Shown: positions 11,276 through 22,418, counted from the first letter of the stretch. The stretch: 64,000 nt of DNA from Pasteurellaceae bacterium Pebbles2 (GCA_023101505.1 LVZA01000001.1:992001-1056000), one strand, 5' to 3'. Numbers and translations are program-made. The notes: generated from the sequence alone by a model not told the origin.

Positions 11276-11395
11276 TCAAAGTATTTGATAAAATTTTAAG
11301 GATTAAGCGCTGTATGATGCAGAACTTAGTCCTTTTTATTTTGCGCAAAATGAATTAGTGATAACGTAGCTGGAATGAAAAATACTAAAATAAAG

Positions 11396-11490
11396 TGGCG
11401 GAAGGTAATGGGAGTTGAACCCACCCAGGACTGCTGGCAGCCCTAACAGGATTTGAAGTCCTGCCGCATCACCGGACACGACGACCTTCC
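11396..11490 (-). tRNA. selC: tRNA-Sec (anticodon TCA)
   Basis: A 95-base tRNA on the minus strand, starting GGAAGGTCGTCGTGTCC and ending CCTTCCGCCA. It has an eight-base acceptor stem, a long variable arm and the anticodon loop CTTCAAA (anticodon TCA), as in E. coli selC. It reads UGA as selenocysteine. It lies about 110 bases from, and divergent to, selA and selB. Confidence 0.97.
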
Positions 11491-11599
11491 AAAGAATTGG
11501 CTCAAACTTTAACGCAATTTTTATCCTTATTCAAGTAAAGGATAAAATTATTGTATAATAAGCTCATCTCCTTTCCAAACCGCCAAAAAAGGACAAAAA

Positions 11600-12982
11600 A
11601 TGACCGCACTTTTTCAACAACTTCCGTCTGTCGATAAATTACTCAAAACCCCACAAGGGGAAGATTTGGTCGCCCAATTTGGGCATAGTGCTGTGGTGAA
11701 AACCATTCGCTATTTATTAGAACAGGCTCGAGAGCAAATCAAACAAACTCAGCAACTTCCTGATTATTTTGCTAATTTTGACCGCACTTTTGCTGAAATT
11801 CAGCACATTTTAACCCAGCAAAGCCAAGTGCAAATCCAATCAGTGCATAATCTTACAGGCACGGTGTTGCACACAAATTTAGGGCGAGCGTTATGGGCTG
11901 AAAGTGCACAGCAAGCCGCATTGACCGCAATGCAAGCTAATGTGGCATTGGAATATGATTTGTGCGAGGGCAAACGTAGCCATCGAGATCATTATATCAG
12001 CGAATTATTGCGTGAATTAACCGGGGCGGAAGCCGCTTGTATCGTGAACAATAACGCCGCGGCGGTGCTGTTAATGTTGGCGACCTTTGCACAAGGCAAG
12101 GAAGTGATTATTTCTCGTGGCGAGTTAATTGAAATTGGTGGTGCATTTCGTATTCCTGATATTATGGCTCAAGCTGGTTGTAAATTGGTGGAAGTAGGCA
12201 CGACAAATCGCACCCATTTAAAAGATTATCGCAACGCAATCAACGAAAATACTGCCTTTTTAATGAAAGTTCACAGCAGTAATTATCAAATTTGTGGTTT
12301 TACCAAATCAGTGGAAGAAGCGGAGTTAGCGGAGCTTGGGGCGGAATTTAATCTCCCCGTGATCAGCGATTTGGGTAGCGGTGCATTAATTGATTTAAGC
12401 CAATACGGCTTACCTAAAGAGCCTACTGTGCAAGAAAAATTATCACAAGGCATTGATTTAATTTCCTTTTCTGGCGATAAGCTACTCGGTGGCGTGCAAG
12501 CGGGCATTATCGTAGGTAAAAAAGCATTAATCGAGCAATTACAAGCTCACCCACTCAAACGAGCATTACGTTGTGATAAAGTGATTTTAGCAGGATTAGA
12601 AGCCACTCTACGCCTTTATCTGCACCCAGAAAAACTCACACAAACCTTACCAACATTGCGCTTGCTCACGCAATCTGTCGAACAATTAACTATTCAAGCG
12701 GAGCAGGTTAAAGCAATATTAGAAAGCAAATTAACCGATTTTTCTGTGCAAATCGAAGCAAGTTCAGCACAAATCGGTAGCGGATCGCAACCAATGGCAC
12801 GTATTCCATCGGTTGCACTCACTCTTTCACCAAAAACATCAAGAAAATTAACCGCACTTTTAACTCGCTTTAAACAACTTCCAACCCCGATTATCGGGCG
12901 TGTAGAACAAGATAAAATTTGGTTGGATATGCGTTCGCTTGCCGATGTAAACGCCTTATTAGAAGGATTAAATTCACTATGA
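11600..12982 (+). CDS. selA: L-seryl-tRNA(Sec) selenium transferase
   Basis: A 460-residue PLP enzyme that converts Ser-tRNA(Sec) to Sec-tRNA(Sec) using selenophosphate. The cofactor lysine is in [10 protein letters not shown] (about residue 295). The motifs [14 protein letters not shown] and [13 protein letters not shown] are typical of the family. The gene begins within an uptake sequence. Its stop overlaps the selB start (ATGA), so the two are translationally coupled. Confidence 0.96.
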   Translation: MTALFQQLPSVDKLLKTPQGEDLVAQFGHSAVVKTIRYLLEQAREQIKQTQQLPDYFANFDRTFAEIQHILTQQSQVQIQSVHNLTGTVLHTNLGRALWAESAQQAALTAMQANVALEYDLCEGKRSHRDHYISELLRELTGAEAACIVNNNAAAVLLMLATFAQGKEVIISRGELIEIGGAFRIPDIMAQAGCKLVEVGTTNRTHLKDYRNAINENTAFLMKVHSSNYQICGFTKSVEEAELAELGAEFNLPVISDLGSGALIDLSQYGLPKEPTVQEKLSQGIDLISFSGDKLLGGVQAGIIVGKKALIEQLQAHPLKRALRCDKVILAGLEATLRLYLHPEKLTQTLPTLRLLTQSVEQLTIQAEQVKAILESKLTDFSVQIEASSAQIGSGSQPMARIPSVALTLSPKTSRKLTALLTRFKQLPTPIIGRVEQDKIWLDMRSLADVNALLEGLNSL

Positions 12983-14853
12983 TTATCGTTACTTCAGGGC
13001 ACGTTGACCACGGAAAAACTGCACTTTTACAAGCACTTACAGGCACAAATACTGCTCACCTTCCCGAAGAAAAAAAACGGGGTATGACCATTGATTTGGG
13101 CTATGCCTATTTGCCTGTGGGCGATAAGGTGTTGGGTTTTATTGATGTGCCAGGACACGAGAAATTTTTGGCGAATATGTTGGCAGGTCTGGGCGGTATT
13201 CATTATGCGATGTTGATTGTGGCGGCAGATGAAGGCATTCAAGCTCAAACATTGGAACATTTGGCGATTTTGCGTCAATTACAATTAGATAAAATTATCG
13301 TCGTCATCACCAAAGCAGATCGCGCAAGTTCAACGCAGATCGAGCAACTTCAACGCAATATCATCGAAAATCACCCTTTTCTTGCTGAAAGTCCCGTTTT
13401 TATCACTTCGGTGACGACCCAACAAGGCATCGCAGAATTACGTGAATTTTTAACCGCACTTACTAATCTTGCCGATCAAAATAAGCCGTTTCGCTATGCC
13501 ATTGACCGTATTTTCAGCGTAAAAGGGGCTGGCACAGTGCTTACTGGCACGGCATTTAGTGGCGTAGTCAATCTTGATGATGAGTTATTTTTAGCCAGTA
13601 GCGCCGCTCCCGATAAAATGACTGCCGTGCGAGTGAAAAATATTCACGCTCAAAATCAAGCAAGTTCGCAAGGTGTGGCTGGGCAACGGTTGGCGTTGAA
13701 TATCAACTCCGACATAGCACGTGATTTAATTCAGCGTGGCGATTGGCTGTTTGCCCAACCGCCATTTAACGCCACCGACCGCGTCACCGTGCAACTGCAA
13801 GCGGAAGTGAATTTAATCGAAAGCCAAGCGGTGCATCTTTACCACGCCACCAATCGTACCTTGGGGAAATTGTCTTTACTCGACACCAAAACGCTGTTGC
13901 CTAATCAGCAAGCTGTGGCGGAAATTATCTTAGATCAGCCGCTATTTTTAGCCTTTGGTGATAAGCTGATTTTACGCAGTGGCGATAATAAACAGCTCAT
14001 TGCTGGGGCAAAAGTCATCGAAATTCATTCTCCAAAACGCCATAAACGCAGTGAAGTGCGGTTGAATTTTTTACAGAATTTACAACAAGCTCAAAATGTT
14101 GCTGAACGTATTGCTTTGTATTTAAAAGAAAAAGCTATTTCAGCACAGCAATTAATGTGGGTTGAACAACTTAATGAAAACCAACTGAACGAAGCCTTAG
14201 CGCATATTCAAGCGGTGCGAGTTCAAGATTGGTGTTTTAATGCTGATTATCAGGCTGAAAAAATGCAGCAAATTTTAACCGCACTTTCGGCTTATCACGA
14301 ACAACACGCCGACCAAATTGGCTTAGGCAAAGCTCGTTTATACCGCATTGCGGCACTCAATCAGCCCGAAAAATTAATCTATTATTTTATTGAAACCCTA
14401 TTGGCTGAAGGCAAGTTACAACAAAGTCGTGGCTGGTTGCATTTACCAGAACATAAAATTCAATTTGATCCGCAAGAACAAGCGTTATGGAAGCAAGTTT
14501 TAGCAGAATTTGTGCAACAAAATGGACAACCGCTTTGGGTGCGTGATGTGGCAAATAGCTTGGCGGTTGATGAAAGCCAGATGCGGAATTTTTTATATAA
14601 AGCAGGCAAATTAGGCTATCTCACACCGATTGTAAAAGACCGTTTTTTCCTAACAGAAACGCTTTATGTTTATGCACATAAAGTCAAAAAAATGGTGCAA
14701 GAACAAGGGGATATTTCCGTTAATCAGCTACGTGATGAATTGCAATTCGGGCGAAAACTCACTGTGCAATTAATTGAATATTTCGATAAATGCGGCTTGT
14801 TGCGACGTAAAGGCAACGCTCATATTTTACGAGATCAGGAAATGTTTTCTTAA
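12979..14853 (+). CDS. selB: Selenocysteine-specific elongation factor SelB
   Basis: A 624-residue translational GTPase that carries Sec-tRNA(Sec) to UGA codons marked by a SECIS hairpin. G1 is GHVDHGKT near residues 7-14, G3 is DVPGHEKF and G4 is TKAD. Domains II and III and C-terminal winged helices (about 430-624) follow. I start at the ATG at 12979 that overlaps the selA stop; the longer frame at 12919 is inside selA. SelD and the selenoprotein targets (probably formate dehydrogenase) are not in this window. Confidence 0.96.
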   Translation: MIIVTSGHVDHGKTALLQALTGTNTAHLPEEKKRGMTIDLGYAYLPVGDKVLGFIDVPGHEKFLANMLAGLGGIHYAMLIVAADEGIQAQTLEHLAILRQLQLDKIIVVITKADRASSTQIEQLQRNIIENHPFLAESPVFITSVTTQQGIAELREFLTALTNLADQNKPFRYAIDRIFSVKGAGTVLTGTAFSGVVNLDDELFLASSAAPDKMTAVRVKNIHAQNQASSQGVAGQRLALNINSDIARDLIQRGDWLFAQPPFNATDRVTVQLQAEVNLIESQAVHLYHATNRTLGKLSLLDTKTLLPNQQAVAEIILDQPLFLAFGDKLILRSGDNKQLIAGAKVIEIHSPKRHKRSEVRLNFLQNLQQAQNVAERIALYLKEKAISAQQLMWVEQLNENQLNEALAHIQAVRVQDWCFNADYQAEKMQQILTALSAYHEQHADQIGLGKARLYRIAALNQPEKLIYYFIETLLAEGKLQQSRGWLHLPEHKIQFDPQEQALWKQVLAEFVQQNGQPLWVRDVANSLAVDESQMRNFLYKAGKLGYLTPIVKDRFFLTETLYVYAHKVKKMVQEQGDISVNQLRDELQFGRKLTVQLIEYFDKCGLLRRKGNAHILRDQEMFS

Positions 14854-14866
14854 AATCCTAAAAACA

Positions 14867-14901
14867 AAACCCCATTTCAACTCAATGTTCAAACGGGGTT
14901 T
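14867..14901. terminator. Bidirectional terminator between selB and zapB
   Basis: AAACCCC (14867-14873) pairs with GGGGTTT (14895-14901). The element separates the convergent genes selB and zapB. Confidence 0.6.
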
Positions 14902-14934
14902 AATTATTCGTCGATAAAACCTTTGGTTTTAAAC

Positions 14935-15153
14935 TTAAACGTTATCAATTTGACCTAATAATGAACGTAAACGTTCTTGCCAGCTGTTGTGTTCAACTTT
15001 TAATTGTTCATTTTCGCTGCGTAACGCATCGCAAGTTTGTTGAGTTTGTTGGTTTTTATCTTTTAATTCTTCAACTTCTAATTGAAGTAATTGAATAGTT
15101 TCAACGGCTTGTTTAATTTTGCCTTCCAGTTGATCTAAAATCTCTAATGACAT
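14935..15153 (-). CDS. zapB: Cell division protein ZapB
   Basis: A 72-residue, fully coiled-coil protein (heptads across the whole length, rich in Leu, Glu and Gln). ZapB binds ZapA and stabilises the FtsZ ring and its link to MatP. I start at the ATG at 15153, which has AAAGGA upstream and gives MSLEILDQLE. It is divergent from glpX, the neighbour of zapB in E. coli too. Confidence 0.9.
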   Translation of the reverse strand: MSLEILDQLEGKIKQAVETIQLLQLEVEELKDKNQQTQQTCDALRSENEQLKVEHNSWQERLRSLLGQIDNV

Positions 15154-15330
15154 AACTGTTTCCTTTAAAAATGAGAATATTGAGTTCGTTGATATTCTAC
15201 TCACATCTGCTCTGATTTAAAAGTACCAAAAGGGAAAAAACGCCTATTCCTGAAAAATTTTTCCTGCAATCGTTTGCCTAGTGTTAAAATGTGCGGAATT
15301 TATTTAGCCGACTTAATAAGGAATTGAACA

Positions 15331-16344
15331 ATGAACAGATTATTAGCCATTGAATTTTCACGCATTACAGAAGCCGCCGCTTTAGCTGCATTTGCTTGGG
15401 TGGGGCGTGGAGATAAAAATGCTGCCGATGATGCGGCGGTGAAAGCAATGCGATTTATGCTAAACCAAATGGAAATGGACGCAGAAATTGTGATTGGCGA
15501 GGGTGAAATTGACGAAGCGCCAATGCTTTATATCAGCGAAAAATTGGGTTCAGGTTCTGGCGAGCAAGTGGCGATTGCGGTTGATCCTATCGATGGCACA
15601 AGAATGACGGCGATGGGGCAAAATAATGCAATTTCCGTGCTGGCAGCAGGGGGCAAGGAAACCTTATTGCGTGCGCCTGATATGTATATGGAAAAATTGG
15701 TGGTTGGCGCAGAAATGAAAGGTATGATTGATTTGAATTTACCGATTGAACAAAATTTGCGCCGTGTTGCGCAAAAATTGGGTAAATCAATGAGCCAAGT
15801 TACGGTGATGGTGTTAGCCAAACCCCGCCACGATGATGTGATTAATCGCATTCAGCAATTAGGCGCACGTGTCATCGCCATTCCCGACGGCGATGTTGCA
15901 GGTTCATTATTGTGCTGTTTGCCTGATGGCGGTGTGGATATGCTATATGGCATTGGAGGTGCACCTGAAGGCGTTATCACTGCCGCTGCAGTGCGTGCAT
16001 TAGGCGGAGATATGCAAGCTCGTTTATTGCCACGTAATGAAGTGAAAGAAAATAGTGTTGAAAATCAACAAATTGCCGCTGAAGAGATTCGCCGTTGTCA
16101 GGAAAGTGGCGTGGAAGTGAATACGGTGTTGCGTTTGGAGCAGTTGGCGAAAGATGACAATCTTGTTTTCGTCGCAACAGGAATAACCAACGGTGATTTA
16201 CTGAAAGGTATTCAACGCAAAGGCAATTTAGCCACCACAGAAACCTTATTAATTCGTGGTAATTCACGCACCATTCGCCGTATTCAATCTACGCATTATT
16301 TAAATCGAAAAGATGCGGAAATCTATGATTTAATTGGCGAATAA
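15331..16344 (+). CDS. glpX: Fructose-1,6-bisphosphatase class II
   Basis: A 337-residue GlpX phosphatase of gluconeogenesis, the same length as the E. coli protein. The metal and substrate motifs VIGEGEIDEAPML and DPIDGTR (about residues 57 and 86) are present. In E. coli it belongs to the glpFKX operon; here it is alone, followed by a strong terminator. Confidence 0.95.
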   Translation: MNRLLAIEFSRITEAAALAAFAWVGRGDKNAADDAAVKAMRFMLNQMEMDAEIVIGEGEIDEAPMLYISEKLGSGSGEQVAIAVDPIDGTRMTAMGQNNAISVLAAGGKETLLRAPDMYMEKLVVGAEMKGMIDLNLPIEQNLRRVAQKLGKSMSQVTVMVLAKPRHDDVINRIQQLGARVIAIPDGDVAGSLLCCLPDGGVDMLYGIGGAPEGVITAAAVRALGGDMQARLLPRNEVKENSVENQQIAAEEIRRCQESGVEVNTVLRLEQLAKDDNLVFVATGITNGDLLKGIQRKGNLATTETLLIRGNSRTIRRIQSTHYLNRKDAEIYDLIGE

Positions 16345-16350
16345 AAAATG

Positions 16351-16387
16351 AATGCCCCATCACTTTCAAACAAGTTTATGGGGCATT
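16351..16387 (+). terminator. glpX terminator
   Basis: AATGCCCCAT (16351-16360) and ATGGGGCATT (16378-16387) form a perfect 10-bp stem followed by a T run. Confidence 0.85.
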
Positions 16388-16443
16388 TTTTCGCAAAACT
16401 CGTGCTTTTTGCACCGCACTTTTGCAATCAAATTATCCTAAAA

Positions 16444-17241
16444 TCAAATATTTAAAAAGTCTTCATCATCAATAAAATATTGATTCATCTCAAATGCAGG
16501 TTTCGCATCTTTATCTTTACTAATGATGCGAGCAGGAACGCCAGCGGCAGTGGCACATTCAGGCACGGCTTGTAACACCACGGAATTTGCGCCGATTTTG
16601 GCATATTTGCCCACTTCAATATTGCCAAGGATTTTCGCTCCAGCACCAATCATCACGCCCTCACGAATTTTCGGGTGGCGGTCGCCTGTTTCTTTGCCTG
16701 TTCCGCCGAGCGTAACGCCTTGCAAAATCGACACATCGTTTTCGATAACCGCCGTTTCCCCGACCACAATCCCGGTAGCGTGGTCAAACATAATGCCGCA
16801 ACCAATTCTGGCGGCAGGGTGAATATCCACATCAAAAGCGACCGAAATTTGATTTTGTAAATAAATCGCAAGGGATTTACGATTTTCTTGCCATAAATAA
16901 TGAGTGATGCGGTAGCTTTGAATGGCGTGAAAACCTTTTAAATAAAGCAACGGCGTTGACCACAACTCCACTGCAGGATCTCGCTGGCGTACAGCGTTAA
17001 TATCGCAAGCGGCACTTTCAATCACGCTTGGCTTGGCTTGATAAACATCTTCAATAATTTCTCGTAAGGTAATGGCAGGCATTGTGTTGGTAGCGAGTTT
17101 ATTGGCTAAAATATAACTTAATGCGCCGCCCAAATTTTTGTGTTTGAGAATGGTTGAATGGAAAAAACTTGCCAGCATTGGCTCGTTATCCACCAACTCT
17201 TTTGCCTCATCTCGAATTTGATCCCATACTTTATTTAGCAT
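16444..17241 (-). CDS. cysE: Serine O-acetyltransferase
   Basis: A 265-residue enzyme making O-acetylserine for cysteine synthesis. It has an N-terminal helical domain and a C-terminal left-handed beta helix of hexapeptide repeats (about residues 140-245). The chain ends in isoleucine, the residue that inserts into the CysK active site in the cysteine synthase complex. It follows gpsA by 9 bases. The order yibN, secB, gpsA, cysE matches the E. coli cluster except that grxC is missing here. Confidence 0.95.
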   Translation of the reverse strand: MLNKVWDQIRDEAKELVDNEPMLASFFHSTILKHKNLGGALSYILANKLATNTMPAITLREIIEDVYQAKPSVIESAACDINAVRQRDPAVELWSTPLLYLKGFHAIQSYRITHYLWQENRKSLAIYLQNQISVAFDVDIHPAARIGCGIMFDHATGIVVGETAVIENDVSILQGVTLGGTGKETGDRHPKIREGVMIGAGAKILGNIEVGKYAKIGANSVVLQAVPECATAAGVPARIISKDKDAKPAFEMNQYFIDDEDFLNI

Positions 17242-17250
17242 AAACGTTCC

Positions 17251-18267
17251 TTATTCGCCCTTTTTCTCTCGACTTAATAATGCGGTAGCGGCTTCTTGTG
17301 CTGCTTTGCCGTGAAATAATACTTGATAAATTTGTTCGGTAATCGGCATTTCTACGCCTTGTTGTTGCGCCAAAAGTGCGGTTTCTTTGGTATTAAAAAA
17401 TCCCTCGACCACTTGCCCGATTTCTTGCATCGCTTGCTGCGCCGAAATGCCCTGTCCAAGCATTAAACCAAAACGACGGTTGCGAGATTGATTGTCGGTA
17501 CAAGTTAGCACCAAATCGCCCAAGCCCGACATTCCCATAAATGTCGCAGGATCTGCGCCCAAAGACACGCCCAAACGGCTGATTTCAGCAATGCCTCGAG
17601 TAATCAACGCCGTGCGAGCATTTGCCCCAAAGCCCATTCCGTCGGAAATGCCTGCGGCAATCGCAATCACATTTTTAATCGCTCCACCCAACTGTACGCC
17701 GATAATATCTTGGTTTAAATAGACACGAAAATGTTTACTGCAGTGAATTCTTGCCTGAAATTCTCGAGCAAATTGCTCATCATTGGACGCTAAGGCAATG
17801 GCGGTTGGCAAACCTGCGGCGAGTTCTTTGGCAAAAGTTGGACCGGACAAAATAGCCAACGGATAGCGTTCGCCTAATTTTTCTTTTACCACGGTTTGCA
17901 GCAAACGTCCAGTATCACGTTCTAACCCTTTGGTCGCCCACGCAATACGGCTGTCGGGGCGTAAGTGCGGTTTAATTTGATCGATTATTTCACCAAAAAC
18001 GTGGCTTGGCACGACAATCAATAAATCTCTCGATTTTTGCACCGCAGTTTTTAGGTCGGCTTCAATATGCAATGCGCTAGGAAAAGGAATATCCGCTAAA
18101 AAACGGGCATTTTGGCGTTCCATTGCAAGTCGTTGACAATGTTCGGGATTGTGCCCCCAAAGATAGGTTGGGAAACCATTACGAGAAAAGGCAATCGCCA
18201 AAGACGTGCCATAAGATCCTGCACCTAACACAGAAATGGGTGCGCTAATAGGCGTTTGCGTAGTCAT
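17251..18267 (-). CDS. gpsA: Glycerol-3-phosphate dehydrogenase [NAD(P)+]
   Basis: A 338-residue enzyme that reduces dihydroxyacetone phosphate to sn-glycerol 3-phosphate for phospholipids. The nucleotide-binding motif [12 protein letters not shown] is at residues 14-25, the catalytic Lys is in GGAIKNVIA (about residue 200), and [14 protein letters not shown] is near 250. It works in the opposite direction to the catabolic glpABC enzyme encoded at 50-54 kb. Confidence 0.96.
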   Translation of the reverse strand: MTTQTPISAPISVLGAGSYGTSLAIAFSRNGFPTYLWGHNPEHCQRLAMERQNARFLADIPFPSALHIEADLKTAVQKSRDLLIVVPSHVFGEIIDQIKPHLRPDSRIAWATKGLERDTGRLLQTVVKEKLGERYPLAILSGPTFAKELAAGLPTAIALASNDEQFAREFQARIHCSKHFRVYLNQDIIGVQLGGAIKNVIAIAAGISDGMGFGANARTALITRGIAEISRLGVSLGADPATFMGMSGLGDLVLTCTDNQSRNRRFGLMLGQGISAQQAMQEIGQVVEGFFNTKETALLAQQQGVEMPITEQIYQVLFHGKAAQEAATALLSREKKGE

Positions 18268-18284
18268 CGAAAAAACCTTTAAAA

Positions 18285-18306
18285 AAGCCTCTCAACAGAG
18301 AGGCTT
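18285..18306 (-). terminator. secB terminator
   Basis: AAGCCTCTC and GAGAGGCTT form a 9-bp stem with a 4-base loop followed by TTTTTT on the minus strand. It lies between secB and gpsA, so secB is at least partly insulated from gpsA-cysE. Confidence 0.85.
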
Positions 18307-18314
18307 GGTTAGGA

Positions 18315-18830
18315 TTAGTGCGCAGTCTGTTCAGTTTGTTCTGCTTGCTCTTCTTCCGCATCAAGACGGCGTAAATGTTCCATAAAGAGCGCATCAAAAT
18401 TCACTGGCGCAAGATTTAATGCTGGGAATGTGCCACGATTAACAAGGCTGGCAATTAATTCACGAGCATAAGGGAATAACATATTTGGGCATTGTGAAGT
18501 TAAACAATGCGCCATTTGCATATCTTCCAAACCGCTAATAGTAAACACGCCTGCTTGTTTCACTTCGCAAATGAATGCTACTTCACCGCTGTCTTCCAAT
18601 GTGGTTTCTGCTGAAAGATTAAGCACAACTTCGTATAAATCATCGCCTAATTGTTTCGCTTCTGTGCTTAAATCAAAACTTAAATTTGGTTTCCATTCTT
18701 GATTAAAAATATGTGGTAAATTCGGCGCTTCAAACGACACATCTTTCACATAAATACGTTGAATTTGTAATACTGCTTCCGCTTGCTCCACCCTTTGTGC
18801 AGGTGCGTTGTTTTGTGTGGTTTCGGTCAT
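18315..18830 (-). CDS. secB: Protein-export chaperone SecB
   Basis: A 171-residue cytosolic chaperone that keeps precursors unfolded and hands them to SecA. It contains the typical [18 protein letters not shown]-terminal motif and a C-terminal NFDALF (about residue 148). Its tail is longer and richer in Glu and Gln than in E. coli (155 residues). It begins 9 bases after the rhodanese-like gene. Confidence 0.95.
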   Translation of the reverse strand: MTETTQNNAPAQRVEQAEAVLQIQRIYVKDVSFEAPNLPHIFNQEWKPNLSFDLSTEAKQLGDDLYEVVLNLSAETTLEDSGEVAFICEVKQAGVFTISGLEDMQMAHCLTSQCPNMLFPYARELIASLVNRGTFPALNLAPVNFDALFMEHLRRLDAEEEQAEQTEQTAH

Positions 18831-18839
18831 ATAAAATCC

Positions 18840-19277
18840 TTATTTTACTAATGGTAAATTGGCAGCATTCCAACCAGAAATCCCTTCTTGCAAGGCATAA
18901 ACTTGCGCAAAACCTTGTTTAGCTAAAATTTCTGCTGAACTGCGAGCGGTCATTCCTGTGTTACAAACTAAAATCACTGGCACATCTTTATGTTGTTCTA
19001 ATTTGCCAAGATTGTGATTTTTAATATCACTTGGAACGAATTGTTGGCTATTGATAATATGCCCACGCTTGAATTCATCAATCGTGCGCAAATCAATCAC
19101 CACCGCATCTTGGTTATTTATTAATGCCACAGCTTGCGAGTTTGAAATTACTTTCACTTTGCTGAAAATAGATTTAACAAAAACATAAACTGTTGCAATG
19201 AAAATCGCCACCCAAGCAGCGACTAAAAGGGTATGATTTTTGGCAAACTGCACTGCCAAAGGCATAAATTCTTCCAT
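18840..19277 (-). CDS. yibN: Membrane-anchored rhodanese-like protein (YibN)
   Basis: A 145-residue protein with one N-terminal membrane helix (about residues 17-38) and a rhodanese domain (about 50-145). The catalytic Cys sits in LVCNTGMTARSS, so sulfurtransferase activity is possible. I prefer the ATG at 19277 with GAG upstream; the longer frame would need a TTG. It sits immediately before secB, as in E. coli. Confidence 0.85.
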   Translation of the reverse strand: MEEFMPLAVQFAKNHTLLVAAWVAIFIATVYVFVKSIFSKVKVISNSQAVALINNQDAVVIDLRTIDEFKRGHIINSQQFVPSDIKNHNLGKLEQHKDVPVILVCNTGMTARSSAEILAKQGFAQVYALQEGISGWNAANLPLVK

Positions 19278-19376
19278 ATTTGTTCTCAAAAATAAGTCAA
19301 TAAAAGTGGTTAAAATCAGAAGCCTAAGTATAACCGACTTTTATTCTGTTGCAAAAATTAATTTTAGCTCAAGCCC

Positions 19377-19811
19377 TTACGCCGTCAGCCAAAAAGTAAC
19401 TGGCCCATCGTTGGTTAAACTCACTTGCATATCCGCAGCAAATTGCCCTGTAGAAACGGCGATTTTTTCACCGCACTTTTGCACGAAATATTGGTAAAGT
19501 TCTTCCGCTAAAGCAGGTGGCGCACCTTTAGAAAAGCTCGGCCGCAAGCCTTTTTGCGTGTCGGCAGCTAAGGTAAACTGCGATACCACCAACAATTCCC
19601 CTTGCACTTGTTGCACGTTTAAATTCATTTTATCGTCAGCATCGCTGAACACTCGATAATTCAGCACTTTTTCAGCTAATTTATCTGCTTTAGCGCAATC
19701 ATCTTCTTTTTCTACACCCAATAACACCAACAATCCTTTACCAATTTCGCCGACAATTTCGCCGTTGACTTCAACTTTTGCCTGCGTTACTCGCTGAATT
19801 AATCCAATCAT
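19377..19811 (-). CDS. dtd: D-aminoacyl-tRNA deacylase
   Basis: A 144-residue deacylase that removes D-amino acids from tRNA. Both signature motifs are present: SQFTLAAD (about residues 77-84) and the cross-subunit Gly-cisPro in NDGPVTFWL near the C-terminus. Its ATG overlaps the yihY stop by 4 bases. Confidence 0.95.
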   Translation of the reverse strand: MIGLIQRVTQAKVEVNGEIVGEIGKGLLVLLGVEKEDDCAKADKLAEKVLNYRVFSDADDKMNLNVQQVQGELLVVSQFTLAADTQKGLRPSFSKGAPPALAEELYQYFVQKCGEKIAVSTGQFAADMQVSLTNDGPVTFWLTA

Positions 19812-20677
19812 TCTTTATATTCCTTAATGGCTTGTAAATCTAATTCACCTAATTTAATCAAACGCATATCACTCAACACCGCCGCTAATTGCGCCCCAAG
19901 CAGCACAAAAACCCAGCTTAATTGAATCCACAATAACATCAACGGCAAAGTTGCCATTGCGCCATAAATCAACTGATAAGACGGGAATGTCGCAATGTAC
20001 CACGTAAAGGCTTGCTTGCCCAAAGTGAAGAAAACTGCTGCCACCAATGCGCCAGCTGCAGCGTGTTGCAAATACACTTTTTTATTTGGCACGAGTAAAT
20101 AAATCAGCGTAAAACTGAGCCAAGTTAATAAAAACGGTACAAAACTCAATAATTGCAAGCCAAAAGGCAGGCTGATGTCGTCATTGAATAACTGGAAAGA
20201 ACTAATGTAGCTAGAAATCGCCGTGCTTGCGCCAATAAAAATCGGCCCGAGCGTTAAAATCGTCCAATAAATCGCAAAAGAAAATACCGTACTGCGATTT
20301 TTCGCATTCCAAATATCATTCAATGTGCGATCAATGGAATGAATTAACAGCAATGCCACCGCAATTAAACTGACAATCCCCACCGCACTCATTTGTTTAG
20401 AATTATGCACAAATTCATCAATATATTGCCCTACCACATCACTCGCTGCTGGAGCGAAATTGGTGAAAATAAAGGCTTTTAAATCGCCTGTCATTTCATT
20501 AAACATTGGAAATGCGGAAAAAATAGAAAATACCACCATCACCAGCGGCACAATCGCCAATGTGGTGCTGTAAGTCAATGCGCCAGCGGCTTGAGTGAGT
20601 TTGTTTTGTTGAAAACGTTGCCAAAAAACATTTAAAAATAACCAAAGTGCGGTTAAAAAAGGCGAAGTTTTTTTCAT
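19808..20677 (-). CDS. yihY: YihY/BrkB family inner membrane protein
   Basis: A 289-residue integral membrane protein with about six hydrophobic segments. It was once annotated as ribonuclease BN (rbn), an assignment later shown to be wrong for this family; its function is unknown. I start at the ATG at 20677, which overlaps the stop of the preceding SEC-C gene. The yihY-dtd pair is conserved in E. coli. Confidence 0.88.
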   Translation of the reverse strand: MKKTSPFLTALWLFLNVFWQRFQQNKLTQAAGALTYSTTLAIVPLVMVVFSIFSAFPMFNEMTGDLKAFIFTNFAPAASDVVGQYIDEFVHNSKQMSAVGIVSLIAVALLLIHSIDRTLNDIWNAKNRSTVFSFAIYWTILTLGPIFIGASTAISSYISSFQLFNDDISLPFGLQLLSFVPFLLTWLSFTLIYLLVPNKKVYLQHAAAGALVAAVFFTLGKQAFTWYIATFPSYQLIYGAMATLPLMLLWIQLSWVFVLLGAQLAAVLSDMRLIKLGELDLQAIKEYKE

Positions 20678-21144
20678 AAATAAGCTCCACAACAGTATTT
20701 AAACTTTTTGCCCGAACCACATACGCAAGGCTGTTTCATCGTAGGCAAAGGCACGGTTGGATCGACAAAATACCAACGCTGATCAATCTGCACAAACAGC
20801 GAAAGTTCGTGATGTGCTTGTTTGTTATTTTCTCCAGCTTTTCCAGCAAAAAACGCCTTAAATTCCACCGCACTATGAGTTTTATCCAAAGTCTGCGCAC
20901 GCAAAATTTGCAAACCAAGCCATTGTGTGCTGTCTGCCCATTCCTGCAATAAGTTTGCATCAAGCAACTTCTGCTGGCTTGGCACGGTACTGTTAATCAC
21001 ATAATCAATTTGTTTTAACACATACGCCGCATAACGTGAGCGCATCAACTGCGTCGCACTTTCAGGCAAACGCTCACCCAAATGAAAGGGTTGGCAGCAA
21101 TTTTGGTAATCCAATCCCGATTGACAAGGGCACAGGCTGGTCAT
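20674..21144 (-). CDS. ychJ: YchJ family SEC-C motif protein
   Basis: A 156-residue UPF0225 protein with a zinc-binding SEC-C motif at each end ([13 protein letters not shown] near residue 5 and [13 protein letters not shown] near 142) around a conserved middle domain. The function is unknown. It forms a tightly overlapping operon with yihY and dtd. Confidence 0.88.
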   Translation of the reverse strand: MTSLCPCQSGLDYQNCCQPFHLGERLPESATQLMRSRYAAYVLKQIDYVINSTVPSQQKLLDANLLQEWADSTQWLGLQILRAQTLDKTHSAVEFKAFFAGKAGENNKQAHHELSLFVQIDQRWYFVDPTVPLPTMKQPCVCGSGKKFKYCCGAYL

Positions 21145-21226
21145 ATTTTTCCTTAATTTATTTTCTCTTTTCGGCGAAAACTGCGGTACAATTTGCCATT
21201 ATTTTTTGATAGTAGCTGAGAATATT

Positions 21227-21703
21227 ATGTTAGACATTGTTTTATACGAACCCGAAATCCCACAAAATACGGGCAATATTATTCGTTTGTGCGCCAACAC
21301 TGGCTTTCGCTTACACTTAATTGAACCATTGGGATTTACTTGGGACGACAAAAAATTACGTCGTTCAGGTTTAGATTACCACGAATTTACCGAAATCAAA
21401 AAACATAAAACCTTTGAGCAATTTTTAGCAAGTGAACAACCTAAACGCCTGTTTGCGATGACCACCAAAGGCAGCCCAGCCCACAGTGAAGTGCGGTTTG
21501 AATTGGGCGATTATTTAATGTTCGGCCCTGAAACTCGTGGCATTCCAATGGCGATTTTAGACAGTTTGCCAATAGAACAAAAAATCCGTATTCCAATGGC
21601 AGAAAATAGCCGCAGTATGAATTTATCAAATTCCGTTGCGGTGGCAGTTTATGAAGCGTGGCGACAATTAGGTTATCAGGGAGCGGTTAATTTAACTCGT
21701 TAA
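21227..21703 (+). CDS. trmL: tRNA (cytidine/uridine-2'-O-)-methyltransferase TrmL
   Basis: A 158-residue SPOUT methyltransferase that modifies the wobble base of tRNA-Leu. The [12 protein letters not shown]-terminus, GPETRGIP and [18 protein letters not shown] knot motifs are all present. I choose the ATG at 21227, which matches the E. coli YibK start. argO follows 2 bases after the stop. Confidence 0.94.
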   Translation: MLDIVLYEPEIPQNTGNIIRLCANTGFRLHLIEPLGFTWDDKKLRRSGLDYHEFTEIKKHKTFEQFLASEQPKRLFAMTTKGSPAHSEVRFELGDYLMFGPETRGIPMAILDSLPIEQKIRIPMAENSRSMNLSNSVAVAVYEAWRQLGYQGAVNLTR

Positions 21704-21705
21704 TT

Positions 21706-22326
21706 ATGTTAGAAATTTTTATTAAAGGCTTTTTAGTTTGTGGCGGTTTAATCATCGCTATCGGGGCGCAAAATGCGTTCGTATTAAAACAAGGTTTACA
21801 GAAAAAACACATTCTAGCCGTTGTGCTAACCTGTTTTACCTGCGATTTTATTTTAATCTCAATGGGCGTGTTAGGTTTAGGCAGTTTTATCAGCGAAAGC
21901 CCTGTAGCGACGCAAGCCTTAGCCATTGTAGGGGCAGTCTTTTTGTTGGTATATGGTGCAAGAGCCTTTCGCTCCGCCTATTTAGGAAATTCCAGCCTTG
22001 ATTTAAGCGATGATTCAAACAGCCAATCCACTACTCGCAAAGCGATTGTAACTACGTTGGCAATCACCTTGTTAAATCCGCACGTTTATCTCGATTGTTT
22101 CGCCATTATCGGCGGCATCGCTGGCACATTGAGTACCGAAGAAAAATGGTTCTTCCTTGCTGGCGCACTTTGCACGTCGCTACTGTGGTTTTTCACCCTT
22201 GGCTACGGCGCACGCTTGCTTATTCCGCTATTCAAACGCCCAATCACGTGGCGTATTTTAGATGGATTTATCGGTGTTGTGATGTGGTTGATCGCAGCAA
22301 GTTTAGTCAGTTACAGTTTGAATTAA
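21706..22326 (+). CDS. argO: LysE/ArgO family amino acid exporter
   Basis: A 206-residue, six-helix transporter of the LysE superfamily with the signature GAQNAFVLKQGL near residues 19-31 and LNPHVYLD near 123. E. coli ArgO exports arginine; substrate here is inferred. It is cotranscribed with trmL. Confidence 0.85.
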   Translation: MLEIFIKGFLVCGGLIIAIGAQNAFVLKQGLQKKHILAVVLTCFTCDFILISMGVLGLGSFISESPVATQALAIVGAVFLLVYGARAFRSAYLGNSSLDLSDDSNSQSTTRKAIVTTLAITLLNPHVYLDCFAIIGGIAGTLSTEEKWFFLAGALCTSLLWFFTLGYGARLLIPLFKRPITWRILDGFIGVVMWLIAASLVSYSLN

Positions 22327-22335
22327 TTTACAAAG

Positions 22336-22367
22336 AAAAAGTGCGGTGAAATTAACCGCACTTTTTT
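22336..22367 (+). terminator. argO terminator made of paired uptake sequences
   Basis: AAAAAGTGCGGT and ACCGCACTTTTT form a 12-bp stem with a 7-base loop followed by T residues. Confidence 0.85.
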
Positions 22368-22379
22368 CTTATCAAAACA

Positions 22380-22403
22380 AAAGGCTTGAAATTTCAAGCC
22401 TTT
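22380..22403 (-). terminator. maoP terminator
   Basis: A perfect 24-base palindrome (AAAGGCTTGAAA and its inverse), T-rich on the minus strand, just after the maoP stop. Confidence 0.7.
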
Positions 22404-22418
22404 ATTGCATTAGTTATA

